64,000 bases of DNA, from the NCBI GenBank assembly GCA_017440805.1, contig JAFSGN010000018.1:26482-90481 (forward strand). Direction: 5' to 3'. The notes beneath the pieces are model-generated. The model was not told the DNA's origin, made no database searches, and was given only the letters and a program-made list of their open reading frames with translations. How positions within the stretch are numbered: position 1 is the stretch's first letter; each line of letters opens with the position of its first letter. Source of the DNA: Clostridia bacterium. Its GTDB lineage: Bacteria; Bacillota; Clostridia; Oscillospirales; SIG627. Of this stretch, positions 26,508-35,895 are shown piece by piece. Both the position numbers and the translations under genes were made by a program.

Positions 26508-27110
26508 TCAGTGTAATTTTTTGGAGAGTGCAGTGACAATGGTGTTTACTGCGGGGGCAAGAATAAGATTGAGAATAAGTTCTGCAATAAAGTTTATTCC
26601 TGCACAGCCTATAACAAGGAAATAAGTAACACTTACGCCCTCTGCACCAAAGGTTGCCAGGTTTGCCTCAAGAGTTCCGCTTACAAGAGTAAGTCCTCCC
26701 AGAATGAAAAGACCTGTGTTGATAACGGGTGCTGCTGCAGCGGCGGCAAAAGAGGCAAGAAGATTGTTTTTATTGCGGAAAAGTTTGTAGACATACCCTG
26801 CCCCCACACCTGCCAGAACGGCTTTTGCAAGGCAGATGAGCGCTGTCGCAAAGGGTTGACTTACAAACAGAACATTGGTAAAAAAGTCGCTTCCCGAAAC
26901 TCCTGCCCAGAGGGTTATCACACCGAAAACCAGACCCAGAAATCCGCCGCAGGCGGGGCCCAGCAGAATACCACCCAGGACTATGGGGACAAGAACAAGG
27001 CTTACGCTGGTAGGTCCGATGTGTATGAATGAGCCCATCATCTGAAAAAGAATAACAACAGCGGTAAGAAGGGCAAGTTGGACAAGTTTTATTACTCTGT
27101 TATCTCTCAT
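26508..27110 (-). CDS. ECF transporter substrate-binding (S) component
   Basis: 200-aa membrane protein with six hydrophobic segments of the ECF S-component type (LVQLALLTAVVILFQMMGSF; LVLVPIVLGGILLGPACGGFLGLVFG). S components bind a vitamin or metal precursor and dock on a shared EcfA/EcfA'/EcfT energising module, which is not in this window. The sequence is closest in feel to the pantothenate/folate-like group, but the substrate cannot be read. It lies 17 bp downstream of glnA on the same strand, with a GAGGTTT ribosome site. Confidence 0.8.
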   Translation of the reverse strand: MRDNRVIKLVQLALLTAVVILFQMMGSFIHIGPTSVSLVLVPIVLGGILLGPACGGFLGLVFGVITLWAGVSGSDFFTNVLFVSQPFATALICLAKAVLAGVGAGYVYKLFRNKNNLLASFAAAAAAPVINTGLFILGGLTLVSGTLEANLATFGAEGVSVTYFLVIGCAGINFIAELILNLILAPAVNTIVTALSKKLH

Positions 27111-27127
27111 AATAAACCTCGGAAATA

Positions 27128-28552
27128 TTAAAGATTATAATACTTTTCAAATTCACAGGGATGAGGAATAGCGGCGAGTTTACGGCATTCCTCACGCTTT
27201 GTCGCAATGAATTTGTCAATAAGTTCCTTGGGGAATACTCCGCCTTGTGTGAGGTATTCGTAGTCCTGTTCAAGTGCATCAAGAGCAGCCTCAAGAGAGG
27301 TGGGAAGACCTTTGAGTTTTGCTTTTTCCTCGTCGGAAAGGTTGAAAAGATTGAAGTCGTAGGGACCCCAGCCGTTTTCGTGGGGGTCGATTTTATTTTT
27401 AATACCGTCTATACCTGCCATGAGGAGAGCCGCGTAGCAGAAATAGGGGTTGCAGGTAGCATCTGGGTTGCGTATTTCAAAACGGCGTTCCTCGGGGCGT
27501 TTTGCGTAAGCGGGGATACGGATAACGGCACTGCGGTTTGAGGTAGCATAACCTACGGTAACAGGTGCTTCAAATCCGGGAACAAGACGCTTGAAAGAGT
27601 TTGTACTGGGGTTTGTTATAGCGCAGAGTGAACCGATATGCTTGAGAAGACCGCCGATAAACCAGAGGGCTTCTTTGCTGAGATGGGAATATCCGTTGTC
27701 ATCTGCAAACACGGGTTTGCCGTCTTTCATAAGAAGCATGTGAACATGCATTCCGTTTCCTGCTTCGCCGTAAACGGGTTTGGGCATAAGAGTTGCGCTT
27801 TTGCCGTATTTTGCGGCGGTGTTGTGAATGATGTATTTTATCATCATTGTGCCGTCAGCCATCTTGGACATAACGCCCAGTTTGGGTTCAATTTCAAACT
27901 GACCTGCCGCACCTACCTCGGGGTGATGGTATTTTACGGGTATACCCGCTTGTTCAATCAGCATACACATTTCACTGCGGCATTCATAAGAGTTGTCATA
28001 GGGTTTTGCAATGTGGTAGTTTTTCTGTTTGGGAACAACATTTCCCATACCCTCAACATCGCTGTTCCAGTATGCCTGGTTTGCGTCAAGAGACATGGCG
28101 ATATTGTTGGGCTGAACCTGCCAGGTTACATTGTCGAAAAGATAAAACTCAAATTCGGGCAGGATATACATTGTATCTGCAATACCGCTGTCTTTAAGGT
28201 ATTTTTCAGCGGCAATGGTAATGTTTCTGGGGTACTGTGCAAGAGGACGGTTTTCGGGGTAGTCTATAATCATGGCATTACCGCTCATTGAAAGAGTGGG
28301 TACATCACAGAAAGGGTCAATCATTGCAGTATCGGGGTCGGGGATAAATACCATGTCACTCTTTTCAACAACGGCGTAACCGTAGTTGGAGGCGTCAAAG
28401 CCTATACCGTCTTTCATCATTTCTTCGGAAAAACTCTGTGCCGGAACTGTTACATGGCGGAACTGACCGTTGATGTCAACCATTTTGAAGTCAACCATTT
28501 TGATGTCGTTTTCTTTGATAAAGTCCATCACTTTTTTAATTTTATTTTCCAT
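27128..28552 (-). CDS. glnA: Glutamine synthetase, type I
   Basis: 474-aa GSI subunit making glutamine from glutamate, ammonia and ATP. Visible elements are the Asp/Asn region VDINGQFRHV, the metal-binding LPEFEFYLFD, GAAGQFEIEP, the ATP-binding KPVYGEAGNGMHVHMLL, NPSTNSFKRLVPGFEAPV and RFEIRNPDATCNPY. The adenylylation motif of enterobacterial enzymes (NLYDLP) reads NLFNLS, so the modified Tyr is Phe and control by adenylylation is not possible. The start follows AAGGAG. The gene sits between an Eis-like acetyltransferase and the ECF S component, all on the minus strand. Confidence 0.96.
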   Translation of the reverse strand: MENKIKKVMDFIKENDIKMVDFKMVDINGQFRHVTVPAQSFSEEMMKDGIGFDASNYGYAVVEKSDMVFIPDPDTAMIDPFCDVPTLSMSGNAMIIDYPENRPLAQYPRNITIAAEKYLKDSGIADTMYILPEFEFYLFDNVTWQVQPNNIAMSLDANQAYWNSDVEGMGNVVPKQKNYHIAKPYDNSYECRSEMCMLIEQAGIPVKYHHPEVGAAGQFEIEPKLGVMSKMADGTMMIKYIIHNTAAKYGKSATLMPKPVYGEAGNGMHVHMLLMKDGKPVFADDNGYSHLSKEALWFIGGLLKHIGSLCAITNPSTNSFKRLVPGFEAPVTVGYATSNRSAVIRIPAYAKRPEERRFEIRNPDATCNPYFCYAALLMAGIDGIKNKIDPHENGWGPYDFNLFNLSDEEKAKLKGLPTSLEAALDALEQDYEYLTQGGVFPKELIDKFIATKREECRKLAAIPHPCEFEKYYNL

Positions 28553-28591
28553 AACTGCTCCTTATATGTAAAAAATAATTTATATATGACC

Positions 28592-28621
28592 ATTATATCA
28601 CGGATATATTACATAAATCAA
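28592..28621 (-). promoter_or_regulatory. Promoter of glnA
   Basis: Minus-strand TTGATT (28621-28616), 18-bp spacer, TATAAT (28597-28592). It lies 40 bp upstream of the start codon in a very A/T-rich gap. Confidence 0.6.
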
Positions 28622-28679
28622 CAAAAATTAAAAAAATTAAAAATTTGTTATTTTTTTAAAACATTAATTGTAAACATTT

Positions 28680-29855
28680 TTACACAGCCGAGTCGTTGAG
28701 GTATATTTCTTTCCGGCTGAACACATTCAGAAGAGAGTCAATGTTTCCGCAAACCTCTGCCGAGGGGCAATAGGACAGAAGGTTTTTTGTGAAGGTGTCG
28801 CTTCCCAGGAAAATACGGGTTGCAAGGGGAATGTCGCACATAAGGTCGTATTTTCCGCTGTCCCTTGTTGTGACAAGGCACTTTTTGTCACCGTACTCAA
28901 CATCGAATATTTTGTTGTTGTGAGCAAGAAAGTCGTTTATCCTGATTGAAAAATGTCCGCTTTGCACGGGATACTGTGCGTTTTCCAGTGCGGATTTTAC
29001 ATCGGTAACCCGCGCCATAAACCAGGAACTCAATTTGCCCGAGGAGGCGGAATATTCCTTGAGTATGTACCGCAGAGGGCAGTCCCTGGAGATGTTTTTG
29101 AAGGTCACTTTGTCAACTCTGCCTGCAAATCCCTTTATAAAGCCGATAATACCGCAAAGTCCCTCGCAGTCTGTGTATGCCATATCGTAAACCGTCATAA
29201 TTCTGTTTTCCAGAATAAAGGTGAAATATCCTTTTGCCTCTCCCTGTGAGTTATACCACAAATATGTATGGAGGTTTGTGTTGTACGGCTCAAGGGTGAG
29301 TTTCTTTTCCCACATGGCATCGGTTCTGTCAAAGGCACACTGCACCGAAAGGGCATATTTTGTGTAAACCGATTTCAGAACTTCAAAATCTGCCCTGTTG
29401 TCAAGGAGTTTTCCCCCTGTGTTTGAAGGGAGCGGGTCAAAGGCGGAGATGGGAAAAGTAAGTATGTATTTTTCTGCAATCTGCTCATAACCGAACTTTC
29501 GGTAATAACTGTACGAAAACGGGTAGATAAAACTGAAAATCTCGCCGTTTTTCTGCATTTTCTCGTATACCGTATCAAAAATTGACTTTACACATCCCTG
29601 CCGGCGGTACATGGGCAAGGTTGCCACCATACCTGCCCCTGCGCTTTTAACAAATTTTCCGTAATAGGAGGATTTGAGGGACACCGAATACAACACCGAC
29701 ATAAGTGTTGAGTTGTCGTCGCAAAAAGCACCGTAACAGTATTCGGGAACAAAAATTTTCTTTTCATCCTGTTCGGTCCATTTAAAAGAATATGCAGAGG
29801 AAATAACCTTTGAACTTTTGGTGTATTCATCTGGTAAGAGGTTTCTGATAATCAT
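28680..29855 (-). CDS. Eis-like GNAT N-acetyltransferase with C-terminal SCP2-type domain
   Basis: 391 aa. The N-terminal GNAT domain contains the acetyl-CoA loop YRRQGCVKSIF and the FSFIYPFSYSYYRKFGYE segment typical of Eis-family enzymes. A second GNAT-like half (residues 150-280) and a C-terminal sterol-carrier-like domain follow. Eis enzymes acetylate aminoglycosides or protein/peptide amines; the substrate here is unknown. The start at 29855 is chosen for the GGAGAA site just upstream; a longer frame of 26 codons overlaps the promoter. Its -35 box is embedded in a palindrome. Confidence 0.82.
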   Translation of the reverse strand: MIIRNLLPDEYTKSSKVISSAYSFKWTEQDEKKIFVPEYCYGAFCDDNSTLMSVLYSVSLKSSYYGKFVKSAGAGMVATLPMYRRQGCVKSIFDTVYEKMQKNGEIFSFIYPFSYSYYRKFGYEQIAEKYILTFPISAFDPLPSNTGGKLLDNRADFEVLKSVYTKYALSVQCAFDRTDAMWEKKLTLEPYNTNLHTYLWYNSQGEAKGYFTFILENRIMTVYDMAYTDCEGLCGIIGFIKGFAGRVDKVTFKNISRDCPLRYILKEYSASSGKLSSWFMARVTDVKSALENAQYPVQSGHFSIRINDFLAHNNKIFDVEYGDKKCLVTTRDSGKYDLMCDIPLATRIFLGSDTFTKNLLSYCPSAEVCGNIDSLLNVFSRKEIYLNDSAV

Positions 29856-29883
29856 ATTTTTCTCCGGATAAGTATTTGGTAAT

Positions 29884-29912
29884 ATTTTAATATAAAAAAG
29901 CGGTATTGTCAA
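29884..29912 (-). promoter_or_regulatory. Promoter of the Eis-like gene
   Basis: Minus-strand TTGACA (29912-29907), 17-bp spacer, TAAAAT (29889-29884). The -35 box lies inside the palindrome at 29902-29931. Confidence 0.65.
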
Positions 29913-29931
29913 TATCCCGCCTGACAATACC
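29902..29931. promoter_or_regulatory. Palindrome, candidate operator between divergent genes
   Basis: Perfect 10-bp inverted repeat GGTATTGTCA (29902-29911) and TGACAATACC (29922-29931) with a 10-bp centre. It overlaps the -35 of the acetyltransferase promoter and lies about 90 bp before the ABC exporter operon. The regulator is unknown. Confidence 0.45.
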
Positions 29932-30021
29932 ATATAATATAAATTTTCCTATTGTTAAAAGTGCGTTTATAATTAAGTGCTAAACTGTAGAGTGGATAAT
30001 TGAAAGGAGGCCGTATCAATA

Positions 30022-30999
30022 ATGGTTGAACTCAGTAATGTAACCAAAACGTATGGCACAAAGGCCGCCGTAAAGGATGTGTCCTTCCGCATAAAGAAAG
30101 GGGAAATAGTAGGTTTTCTGGGGCCAAACGGAGCAGGAAAAACCACTACCATGAATATTCTGACCGGATATCTTTCCGCCACAAGCGGTACTGCTAAAAT
30201 AGACGGTGAGGATATACTTGAAAGCCCTATTGCAGCAAAAAAGAAAATAGGATTTCTGCCCGAAACTCCCCCGCTTTATCTTGATATGACGGTGAGGGAA
30301 TATCTGAATTTTGTATACGAACTCAAAGAATGCACTCTGCCCAGAGAAAAACACCTTGAAGATATATGCAGTGTTGTAGGCATAAAAGATGTGTATAACC
30401 GTGTTATAAAAAACTTGTCAAAGGGCTATAAACAGCGTGTGGGAATTGCTCAGGCACTGGTTGGAAACCCTCCCGTACTCATTTTTGACGAGCCTACGGT
30501 GGGACTTGACCCAAAACAGATAATCGACATACGCAATCTTATAAAAAGCCTGGGAAAAGAGCATACGGTTATTTTGTCAACCCATATTCTCCCCGAAGTT
30601 CAGGCGGTATGCGACCATATTATAATCATCAATAAAGGACAGATTGTTGCAGACCAGAGGGCAGAGAATATTGCCGATATAATATCGGGAAGTTCAAAAA
30701 TTCTGGCAAAAATCTGCGGACCTGCCGAGGCGGTACTTCGGACATTGCGGAATATGCCGGAGGTTACTTTTGCGGACTTTGCCCCTCAGACTTTGTCCGA
30801 CGACAGTGTGGCATACATTATTCAGTCCTCTCCCAATGTGGACATAAGAAAACCCCTTTTCCATCTTCTGTGCGAAAAGAACTGGCCTCTTGTGGGACTT
30901 GAAAGTGCAGGCGTGGGACTTGAGGATATATTTATAAATCTTGTTGACGGTCGTTATCAGTCAAAGAAAGAGGTGAATGCAAATGAAAGCAATATATAA
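30022..30999 (+). CDS. ABC transporter ATP-binding protein, GldA-like
   Basis: 325-aa ABC-2-type ATPase. Walker A is GPNGAGKTTT near residue 38, the signature LSKGYKQRVGIAQAL, Walker B VLIFDEPTVGLDP, then STHILPEVQAVCDHI. A C-terminal extension of about 90 residues is typical of drug/lipid exporters and of GldA. It heads a four-gene set with a permease, a GldG-type protein and a DUF4340 protein. AAAGGAGG at 30003-30010 precedes the ATG. It overlaps the permease gene by 17 bp. Confidence 0.92.
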   Translation: MVELSNVTKTYGTKAAVKDVSFRIKKGEIVGFLGPNGAGKTTTMNILTGYLSATSGTAKIDGEDILESPIAAKKKIGFLPETPPLYLDMTVREYLNFVYELKECTLPREKHLEDICSVVGIKDVYNRVIKNLSKGYKQRVGIAQALVGNPPVLIFDEPTVGLDPKQIIDIRNLIKSLGKEHTVILSTHILPEVQAVCDHIIIINKGQIVADQRAENIADIISGSSKILAKICGPAEAVLRTLRNMPEVTFADFAPQTLSDDSVAYIIQSSPNVDIRKPLFHLLCEKNWPLVGLESAGVGLEDIFINLVDGRYQSKKEVNANESNI

Positions 31000-31690
31000 A
31001 AGAGAACTTGCGGCATACTTCACTTCTCCCATAGGATACATTTTTATGGCGGTTTACCTTGCACTTTCGGGTGCGGTGTTTGTGTTTACCACTCTCTATT
31101 CCGCCTCAAGCAATACGGGAATGTATTTCATGTTAATGATTTTTCTCTATATCATTCTGATACCGTTGCTTACAATGAAACTCTTGAGTGAGGAAAGAAA
31201 ACTCAAAACAGAGCAGATTCTTCTGACTTCCCCCATAAGCCTTTTTGAAATGGTTTTTGCCAAATTTCTTGCGGCATTTACTCTTTTCTCGGGAACTTTT
31301 GTTATAGGCTGTCTCGAATTCGGGGTACTTTACCTTTACAGCGATTCCGTGAATACCGCAAGTATGGTTTCAGGGGCACTGGGTGTTCTGTTTCTGGGCG
31401 GTGCGTTTATTGCAATCGGACTTTTTGTTTCGTCTCTTACCGAAAACCAACTTGTATCCGCCATCCTTTCCATTTTCAGCATTTTTGTAATGCTTGCAAT
31501 GGGACTGGTGTCACAGAGTATAGAGTTTGCCCCCCTGAGAATACTGGTAAAATGGTTATCGGTTTTTGACCGATACAGTGATTTTTCCTACGGATTGTTC
31601 AGTCTGGGTGCTATTTTTTACTATGTTTCCATTATTGTTGCGTTTCTTTTCCTGACTGTAAGAATTTACGAAAAGAGAAGATGGGAATAA
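30983..31690 (+). CDS. ABC-2 type permease, GldF-like
   Basis: 235-aa integral membrane protein with six helices. The N-terminus KAIYKRELAAYFTSPIGYIF is a signature of the GldF-like permease subgroup, and the loop MKLLSEERKLKTEQILLTSPISLFEMVFAKF is conserved. It forms the membrane channel for the preceding ATPase. ATG 30983 is chosen because AAAGAGGTG lies 8 bp upstream; an ATG six bases earlier is too close to it. Confidence 0.88.
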   Translation: MKAIYKRELAAYFTSPIGYIFMAVYLALSGAVFVFTTLYSASSNTGMYFMLMIFLYIILIPLLTMKLLSEERKLKTEQILLTSPISLFEMVFAKFLAAFTLFSGTFVIGCLEFGVLYLYSDSVNTASMVSGALGVLFLGGAFIAIGLFVSSLTENQLVSAILSIFSIFVMLAMGLVSQSIEFAPLRILVKWLSVFDRYSDFSYGLFSLGAIFYYVSIIVAFLFLTVRIYEKRRWE

Positions 31691-31771
31691 CCTTTTTCAA
31701 ACAGCAGACCAAACGAGAAAAAATAAACAAAACCGTAAGGTTTGACTTATTGTTTACAAGTGGTGATTGAA

Positions 31772-33247
31772 ATGAAAATAAAACAGTTATTAAATTCCCG
31801 TAAATTCAAATACGGAAGTGTGGCGGTAGTTTTTTCGGCACTGTTCATTCTTGTGGTAATTGTGGCGAATCTTATTTTTACTGCCCTTGACGAAAAATTC
31901 AACCTCAAATACGATATGACCGACCAGGGCGTTTTTACATTGACAGATGCTACCAGAGATGCCCTTGAAGGAACAGAGGGAGAGGTAATCATAAAGTTTC
32001 TTCAGCCCATTGACAAGGTGGGCTCTGACGACCTGGGAAAATATATCAAAGAATGTGCCGAAAGTTATGCAAGGGAATTTGACAATGTCCGCATAGAGTA
32101 CATTGATATGGGGCGTTACCCGGCACAGATAAACAAATACCGTGAAAGCGGAGCAATTCTGTCAACATCGGTAATTGTTGAAAGTTCGCTCAGATACAAG
32201 GTCATTCCCATTGAAAACTTTTTTGTGGCAAGTCAGAACATGATAGTAGGATTTAACGGTGAAATGCGGTTTACATCTGCCATACTTCAGGTGACAAATC
32301 CTGTTCAGCCGGTGGTTACCTTTACAAAGAACCACGGTGAAACCGTTGCTCCCACAATGGTGGAGGTGTTCACCAATGCGGGATATATAGTAGAGCAAAA
32401 GGATATTTCCAGAGAGCCTCTGAATCCCGAAACAAAAATTATAGTCATAAGCAATCCTACCACCGACTTTTTCGGTCTTAACGCCGCAAAAGAGGGAAAT
32501 GTATCGGAAATAGAGATTTTAAACGAGTTCATGAACAATTTCGGTCATGTAATGGTGTTTATGTCCCCCGACAATATTTCTTCTCTTACCGAACTTGACG
32601 AATTTCTTGCCTTATACGGCATAAAAGTAAACAGAGGCAGTAAAATCAAAGATATGGGTGCTGCGGTAAGCAGTGACGGATATGCGGCTGTTTCGGAATA
32701 TACAGGTCAGATGTTCGGAAAATCGTTGCATAAAGACATAAAGGGCAGAACGGTTATGTATAACGCCGCCCCCATTGATATTCTGTTTACCGACAGGGAA
32801 ACCGACGAGGAAACAGGTGCTTTTGTGTATAAGTATGACAATATCTATGTCGACCCTGTACTTGCCACAACAGGTCAGGCGGTTTCGGCAGACCAGAACG
32901 GAAATGAAATAAAAGGGCCTTTTTACACAATGGCAATATCGTCAAAATTCCGTTATGAAGACAATATAAAGAAATATTCTCATCTCCTGGTTGCCTCTAC
33001 CGACTATTTTTCCAATTTTATCGGCTCCAACAGTTACGGAAATGAGAAATTGCTTTATAATGCAATGAATATCATGGGACAGGAAAAAACACCTGACGGT
33101 ATTGAGTATAAACTTTTTGACAATACAACTCTTGAAAAAATAAGTCAGAGTGCCGTTAGCGCATGGTCGTGGGTACTTATCTGCATAATTCCCCTTCTGG
33201 TGTCTTTTGCGGGTGTTGCGGTATGGCTTGTACGGAGGCACAGATAA
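31772..33247 (+). CDS. GldG-family auxiliary protein of the ABC exporter
   Basis: 491 aa with one N-terminal and one C-terminal membrane helix (WSWVLICIIPLLVSFAGVAVWLV followed by RRHR, residues in two parts) flanking a large extracytoplasmic domain. It has the DMTDQGVFTLTDATRDAL pattern after the first helix typical of GldG/ABC-type uncharacterised transport proteins. In Bacteroidetes GldG works with GldA and GldF in gliding. No gliding genes are here, so the role is an unknown export or envelope process. The start is at ATG 31772; the ribosome site is weak (AGTGGTGA). Confidence 0.82.
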   Translation: MKIKQLLNSRKFKYGSVAVVFSALFILVVIVANLIFTALDEKFNLKYDMTDQGVFTLTDATRDALEGTEGEVIIKFLQPIDKVGSDDLGKYIKECAESYAREFDNVRIEYIDMGRYPAQINKYRESGAILSTSVIVESSLRYKVIPIENFFVASQNMIVGFNGEMRFTSAILQVTNPVQPVVTFTKNHGETVAPTMVEVFTNAGYIVEQKDISREPLNPETKIIVISNPTTDFFGLNAAKEGNVSEIEILNEFMNNFGHVMVFMSPDNISSLTELDEFLALYGIKVNRGSKIKDMGAAVSSDGYAAVSEYTGQMFGKSLHKDIKGRTVMYNAAPIDILFTDRETDEETGAFVYKYDNIYVDPVLATTGQAVSADQNGNEIKGPFYTMAISSKFRYEDNIKKYSHLLVASTDYFSNFIGSNSYGNEKLLYNAMNIMGQEKTPDGIEYKLFDNTTLEKISQSAVSAWSWVLICIIPLLVSFAGVAVWLVRRHR

Positions 33248-34684
33248 ATGAAAAAGAAACTTTTACCTGTTGTAATACTTCTGGCGGTTGCCGTTGTTCT
33301 TATTCCCTTATATATGATTTTTCTTGCCCCCGGAGAAACCAACGGACAAAATGTCAACTATGAGGGGCAAAAGGGAACTCACGGCGAAAAACTCACCTCC
33401 AACGGCAGACCGTATATAATAGACATTGACCAGTCCGGTATAAACTCGCTCAAGGTTACAAATCAGAACGGCAGTTTTGAATTTTACAGAGGGTCCGACG
33501 GGGAAATGTATCTGCGGGGTGCGGAAAAGTATCTGTATGATATGAATAAGCAAAAACAACTTTTCATCAATGCCGCAACCCAACTTATTGCAATAGAGAA
33601 GTACGAGGAATACGACAGTCTTGAAACATACGGACTGACTGCCGACACCTGTCTTGCAACGGCGGAGATAACCGCGCAGGACGGCGGATATTATAAAATT
33701 ATTTTTGGCGACAAACTGGCGACAAACGGTGCGTATTACGCAATGCTTGAAGGCAGAGAGGCAGTGTATGCACTTGACACAATGCTGGAGAGCACTCTGT
33801 TTTGCACGGCGGGTGATTTTATTATGCCTCTTTTGGCTCCTACCGTTGAGAACGGGGATTATTCTCTTATTTCTGCTTTGTCAATCAAGAAAAACGGAGA
33901 GCCTTTTGTGGAGGTTGTGAAAATGACCCCCGAGGAAGAGGAGGAAAGTCTGATTTTCGGTCAGTATAAAATGACTTATCCCGCAGATTTTTCACCTTCA
34001 GCCGATAACCTTTCGGGTGTGCTTTACGCTGTTGCGGAGTTCTCGGCGGACCGCATTGCAGATTATAATATTGACGGTGAGAAACTGGATTTTTACGGCT
34101 TTAAAACAGGCACAAAGTACGAAATAACCTATACCTGTAAAGATGTTGACTATTCTCTCTATTTCAGCGGTAAAACACCACGGAATACCTATTATGTCTA
34201 CTCTCCCGCCTATGACCTTATAGGCGAGATTTCCGCCGACAGAGTTGATTTTCTCGAGTGGGATATCATAAGATATGTCGAGCGTAATATATTCATGGTG
34301 AATATTGACAGTATAGCGTCGGTAGAGATTACCCATTCGGGAACCACAGACACTTTTACTCTGACCTCGGAGGGAGACAGCCTGGAGGTAAAACATAATA
34401 AAAGGATTACAGACACCACAAACTTCCGTTATTTCTATAAATCACTTCTGTCTATCTGCATTGACGGTTACGATACAATGCCGGAGGGGGCGGAAAGTGA
34501 CATTACACTTACAATTACAAGCCGCAGCGGAAAAGTGCTTGAATACAAATTCTACTACACAAGCAGTCTCAGGGCATTTTTCACCCTTAACGGAAAAGGT
34601 GAATTCTATGTGAACAGGGATTACCTCAGAACAGTAATTTCAAATCTTACAAAACTCAAAAACGGAGAAAAAATAGAAGAATAA
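33248..34684 (+). CDS. DUF4340 domain protein of the ABC exporter
   Basis: 478 aa: N-terminal membrane helix (residues 5-26) and a long extracytoplasmic region with repeated beta-rich DUF4340 units, seen as the recurrent pattern of ID-x-SGINSLKVTNQNGSFEFYR and later SIASVEITHSGTTDTFTLT. DUF4340 proteins regularly follow GldG-type genes; their biochemical role is not known. The ATG abuts the stop of the preceding gene. A terminator follows, so this is the end of the four-gene operon. Confidence 0.82.
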   Translation: MKKKLLPVVILLAVAVVLIPLYMIFLAPGETNGQNVNYEGQKGTHGEKLTSNGRPYIIDIDQSGINSLKVTNQNGSFEFYRGSDGEMYLRGAEKYLYDMNKQKQLFINAATQLIAIEKYEEYDSLETYGLTADTCLATAEITAQDGGYYKIIFGDKLATNGAYYAMLEGREAVYALDTMLESTLFCTAGDFIMPLLAPTVENGDYSLISALSIKKNGEPFVEVVKMTPEEEEESLIFGQYKMTYPADFSPSADNLSGVLYAVAEFSADRIADYNIDGEKLDFYGFKTGTKYEITYTCKDVDYSLYFSGKTPRNTYYVYSPAYDLIGEISADRVDFLEWDIIRYVERNIFMVNIDSIASVEITHSGTTDTFTLTSEGDSLEVKHNKRITDTTNFRYFYKSLLSICIDGYDTMPEGAESDITLTITSRSGKVLEYKFYYTSSLRAFFTLNGKGEFYVNRDYLRTVISNLTKLKNGEKIEE

Positions 34685-34686
34685 AA

Positions 34687-34712
34687 CCGACTTTTCAGAA
34701 GTCGGCTTTATT
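34687..34712. terminator. Terminator after the ABC exporter operon
   Basis: CCGACTT (34687-34693) with AAGTCGG (34699-34705), 5-nt loop, flanked by TTTATT on both strands. It probably also ends the convergent ATPase gene. Confidence 0.7.
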
Positions 34713-34719
34713 GGGCAGG

Positions 34720-35802
34720 TTATTTTGCAGAGCAGAATATTTCGGATATAAGATTTTGTGCTGCAATATCATTTGCGGAATAATCGGTACTGCCCGAATA
34801 TATTTTCTCAAGTGCACTGTGGCAGTCATAGGCATTTTTAAGACTTTGCACCGCACCGTCGGTCAGTCCCGAAAAGCACTTTTTCATAAATCTTATTTTC
34901 TGTATCGATTCCCTGATACTGTTTTTGTCCTCAAACCGTGCCATATTGAATATGCGGAACGGTGTGCGGGATGTGTCTTTGGGGTCACACACAGTAAAGG
35001 ACATTGATATTTCGGGAAGATATATTTCGGTTATTGTCTTAAAGTCCAGGGGGGAGAGAGACACTGTTACGGGTTGTGACTTTCTGACAGCCTCCTGTAC
35101 CATTGCTTCCATAAAGATTCGCGATGTACCGTATTTGTCGGTTACAATGCAGTTTTTCTCTGCATTCTTTATGAAAGCCCGGCTTTCATAAAGACCGTCT
35201 TTGCAATAAACACGGGTAAGACGGCGTTTTGTTATACAGCCGTGTCCTGCGGGAATGGTTGCTTTTGAAAACCGTCGGATTGCAGACATCATTTTACCGT
35301 GGTTGAAGTGTTCCGAGGATAATTCGCATATTCCCTTGTCCATTTCGTAAGCGGCACGGAGAAAAGAGTATGCCCTGGAGAAACCGGCACTGCTTTTTTT
35401 GCAAAGGTCTATAATTGTGTCACGGTGGTCTTTTATGCTTTTTTCGTCAAGCCCGGTGCTTGTGTCTATAACCACCTCTGCCGCACCGGGATACAGCGGG
35501 TCGGTGATATGTGGAGAGGTTCCGTCAACTATGTATATTTTTTTGTCGGGGATTATTATTCCGTCGTATGAAGACGGGTCAGAAGAACAGGCAAAAAGTT
35601 CACAGGGCAGATTTTCCGAACAGCATATTTGTGCGACTTTGCTTATCAGGGATGACTTCCCGCTTCCGCAGGAGCCTTTGAGAATATATGCTCTGTTGTA
35701 CTGCTCGGGTCTGAATATTTCTGAAAAAAGACTTTTAAACCCGAACGCCGTGGCGGCACACGCAAAAACGGGATTTTGATTTTCAGGAGAAATTATATTC
35801 AT
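34720..35802 (-). CDS. PRK06851-type P-loop ATPase of unknown function
   Basis: 360 aa. Walker A is [14 protein letters not shown] near residue 45. The following segment ELFACSSDPSSYDGIIIP and the VDGTSPHITDPLYPGA box are typical of the PRK06851 family, which has a second repeat of the same fold with a degenerate nucleotide site. No function is established for this family. The start at 35802 is supported by GGGAG at 35815-35811. It is convergent with the DUF4340 gene and divergent from the GlmU-like gene. Confidence 0.78.
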   Translation of the reverse strand: MNIISPENQNPVFACAATAFGFKSLFSEIFRPEQYNRAYILKGSCGSGKSSLISKVAQICCSENLPCELFACSSDPSSYDGIIIPDKKIYIVDGTSPHITDPLYPGAAEVVIDTSTGLDEKSIKDHRDTIIDLCKKSSAGFSRAYSFLRAAYEMDKGICELSSEHFNHGKMMSAIRRFSKATIPAGHGCITKRRLTRVYCKDGLYESRAFIKNAEKNCIVTDKYGTSRIFMEAMVQEAVRKSQPVTVSLSPLDFKTITEIYLPEISMSFTVCDPKDTSRTPFRIFNMARFEDKNSIRESIQKIRFMKKCFSGLTDGAVQSLKNAYDCHSALEKIYSGSTDYSANDIAAQNLISEIFCSAK

Positions 35803-35895
35803 ATTACCAACTCCCATAAAAAGTTTTAGTGGTTTTACACTTTGATTATATATTATGCTTTTTTTGAAAAAATGTTATTTGAAAGGAATTAAGGT

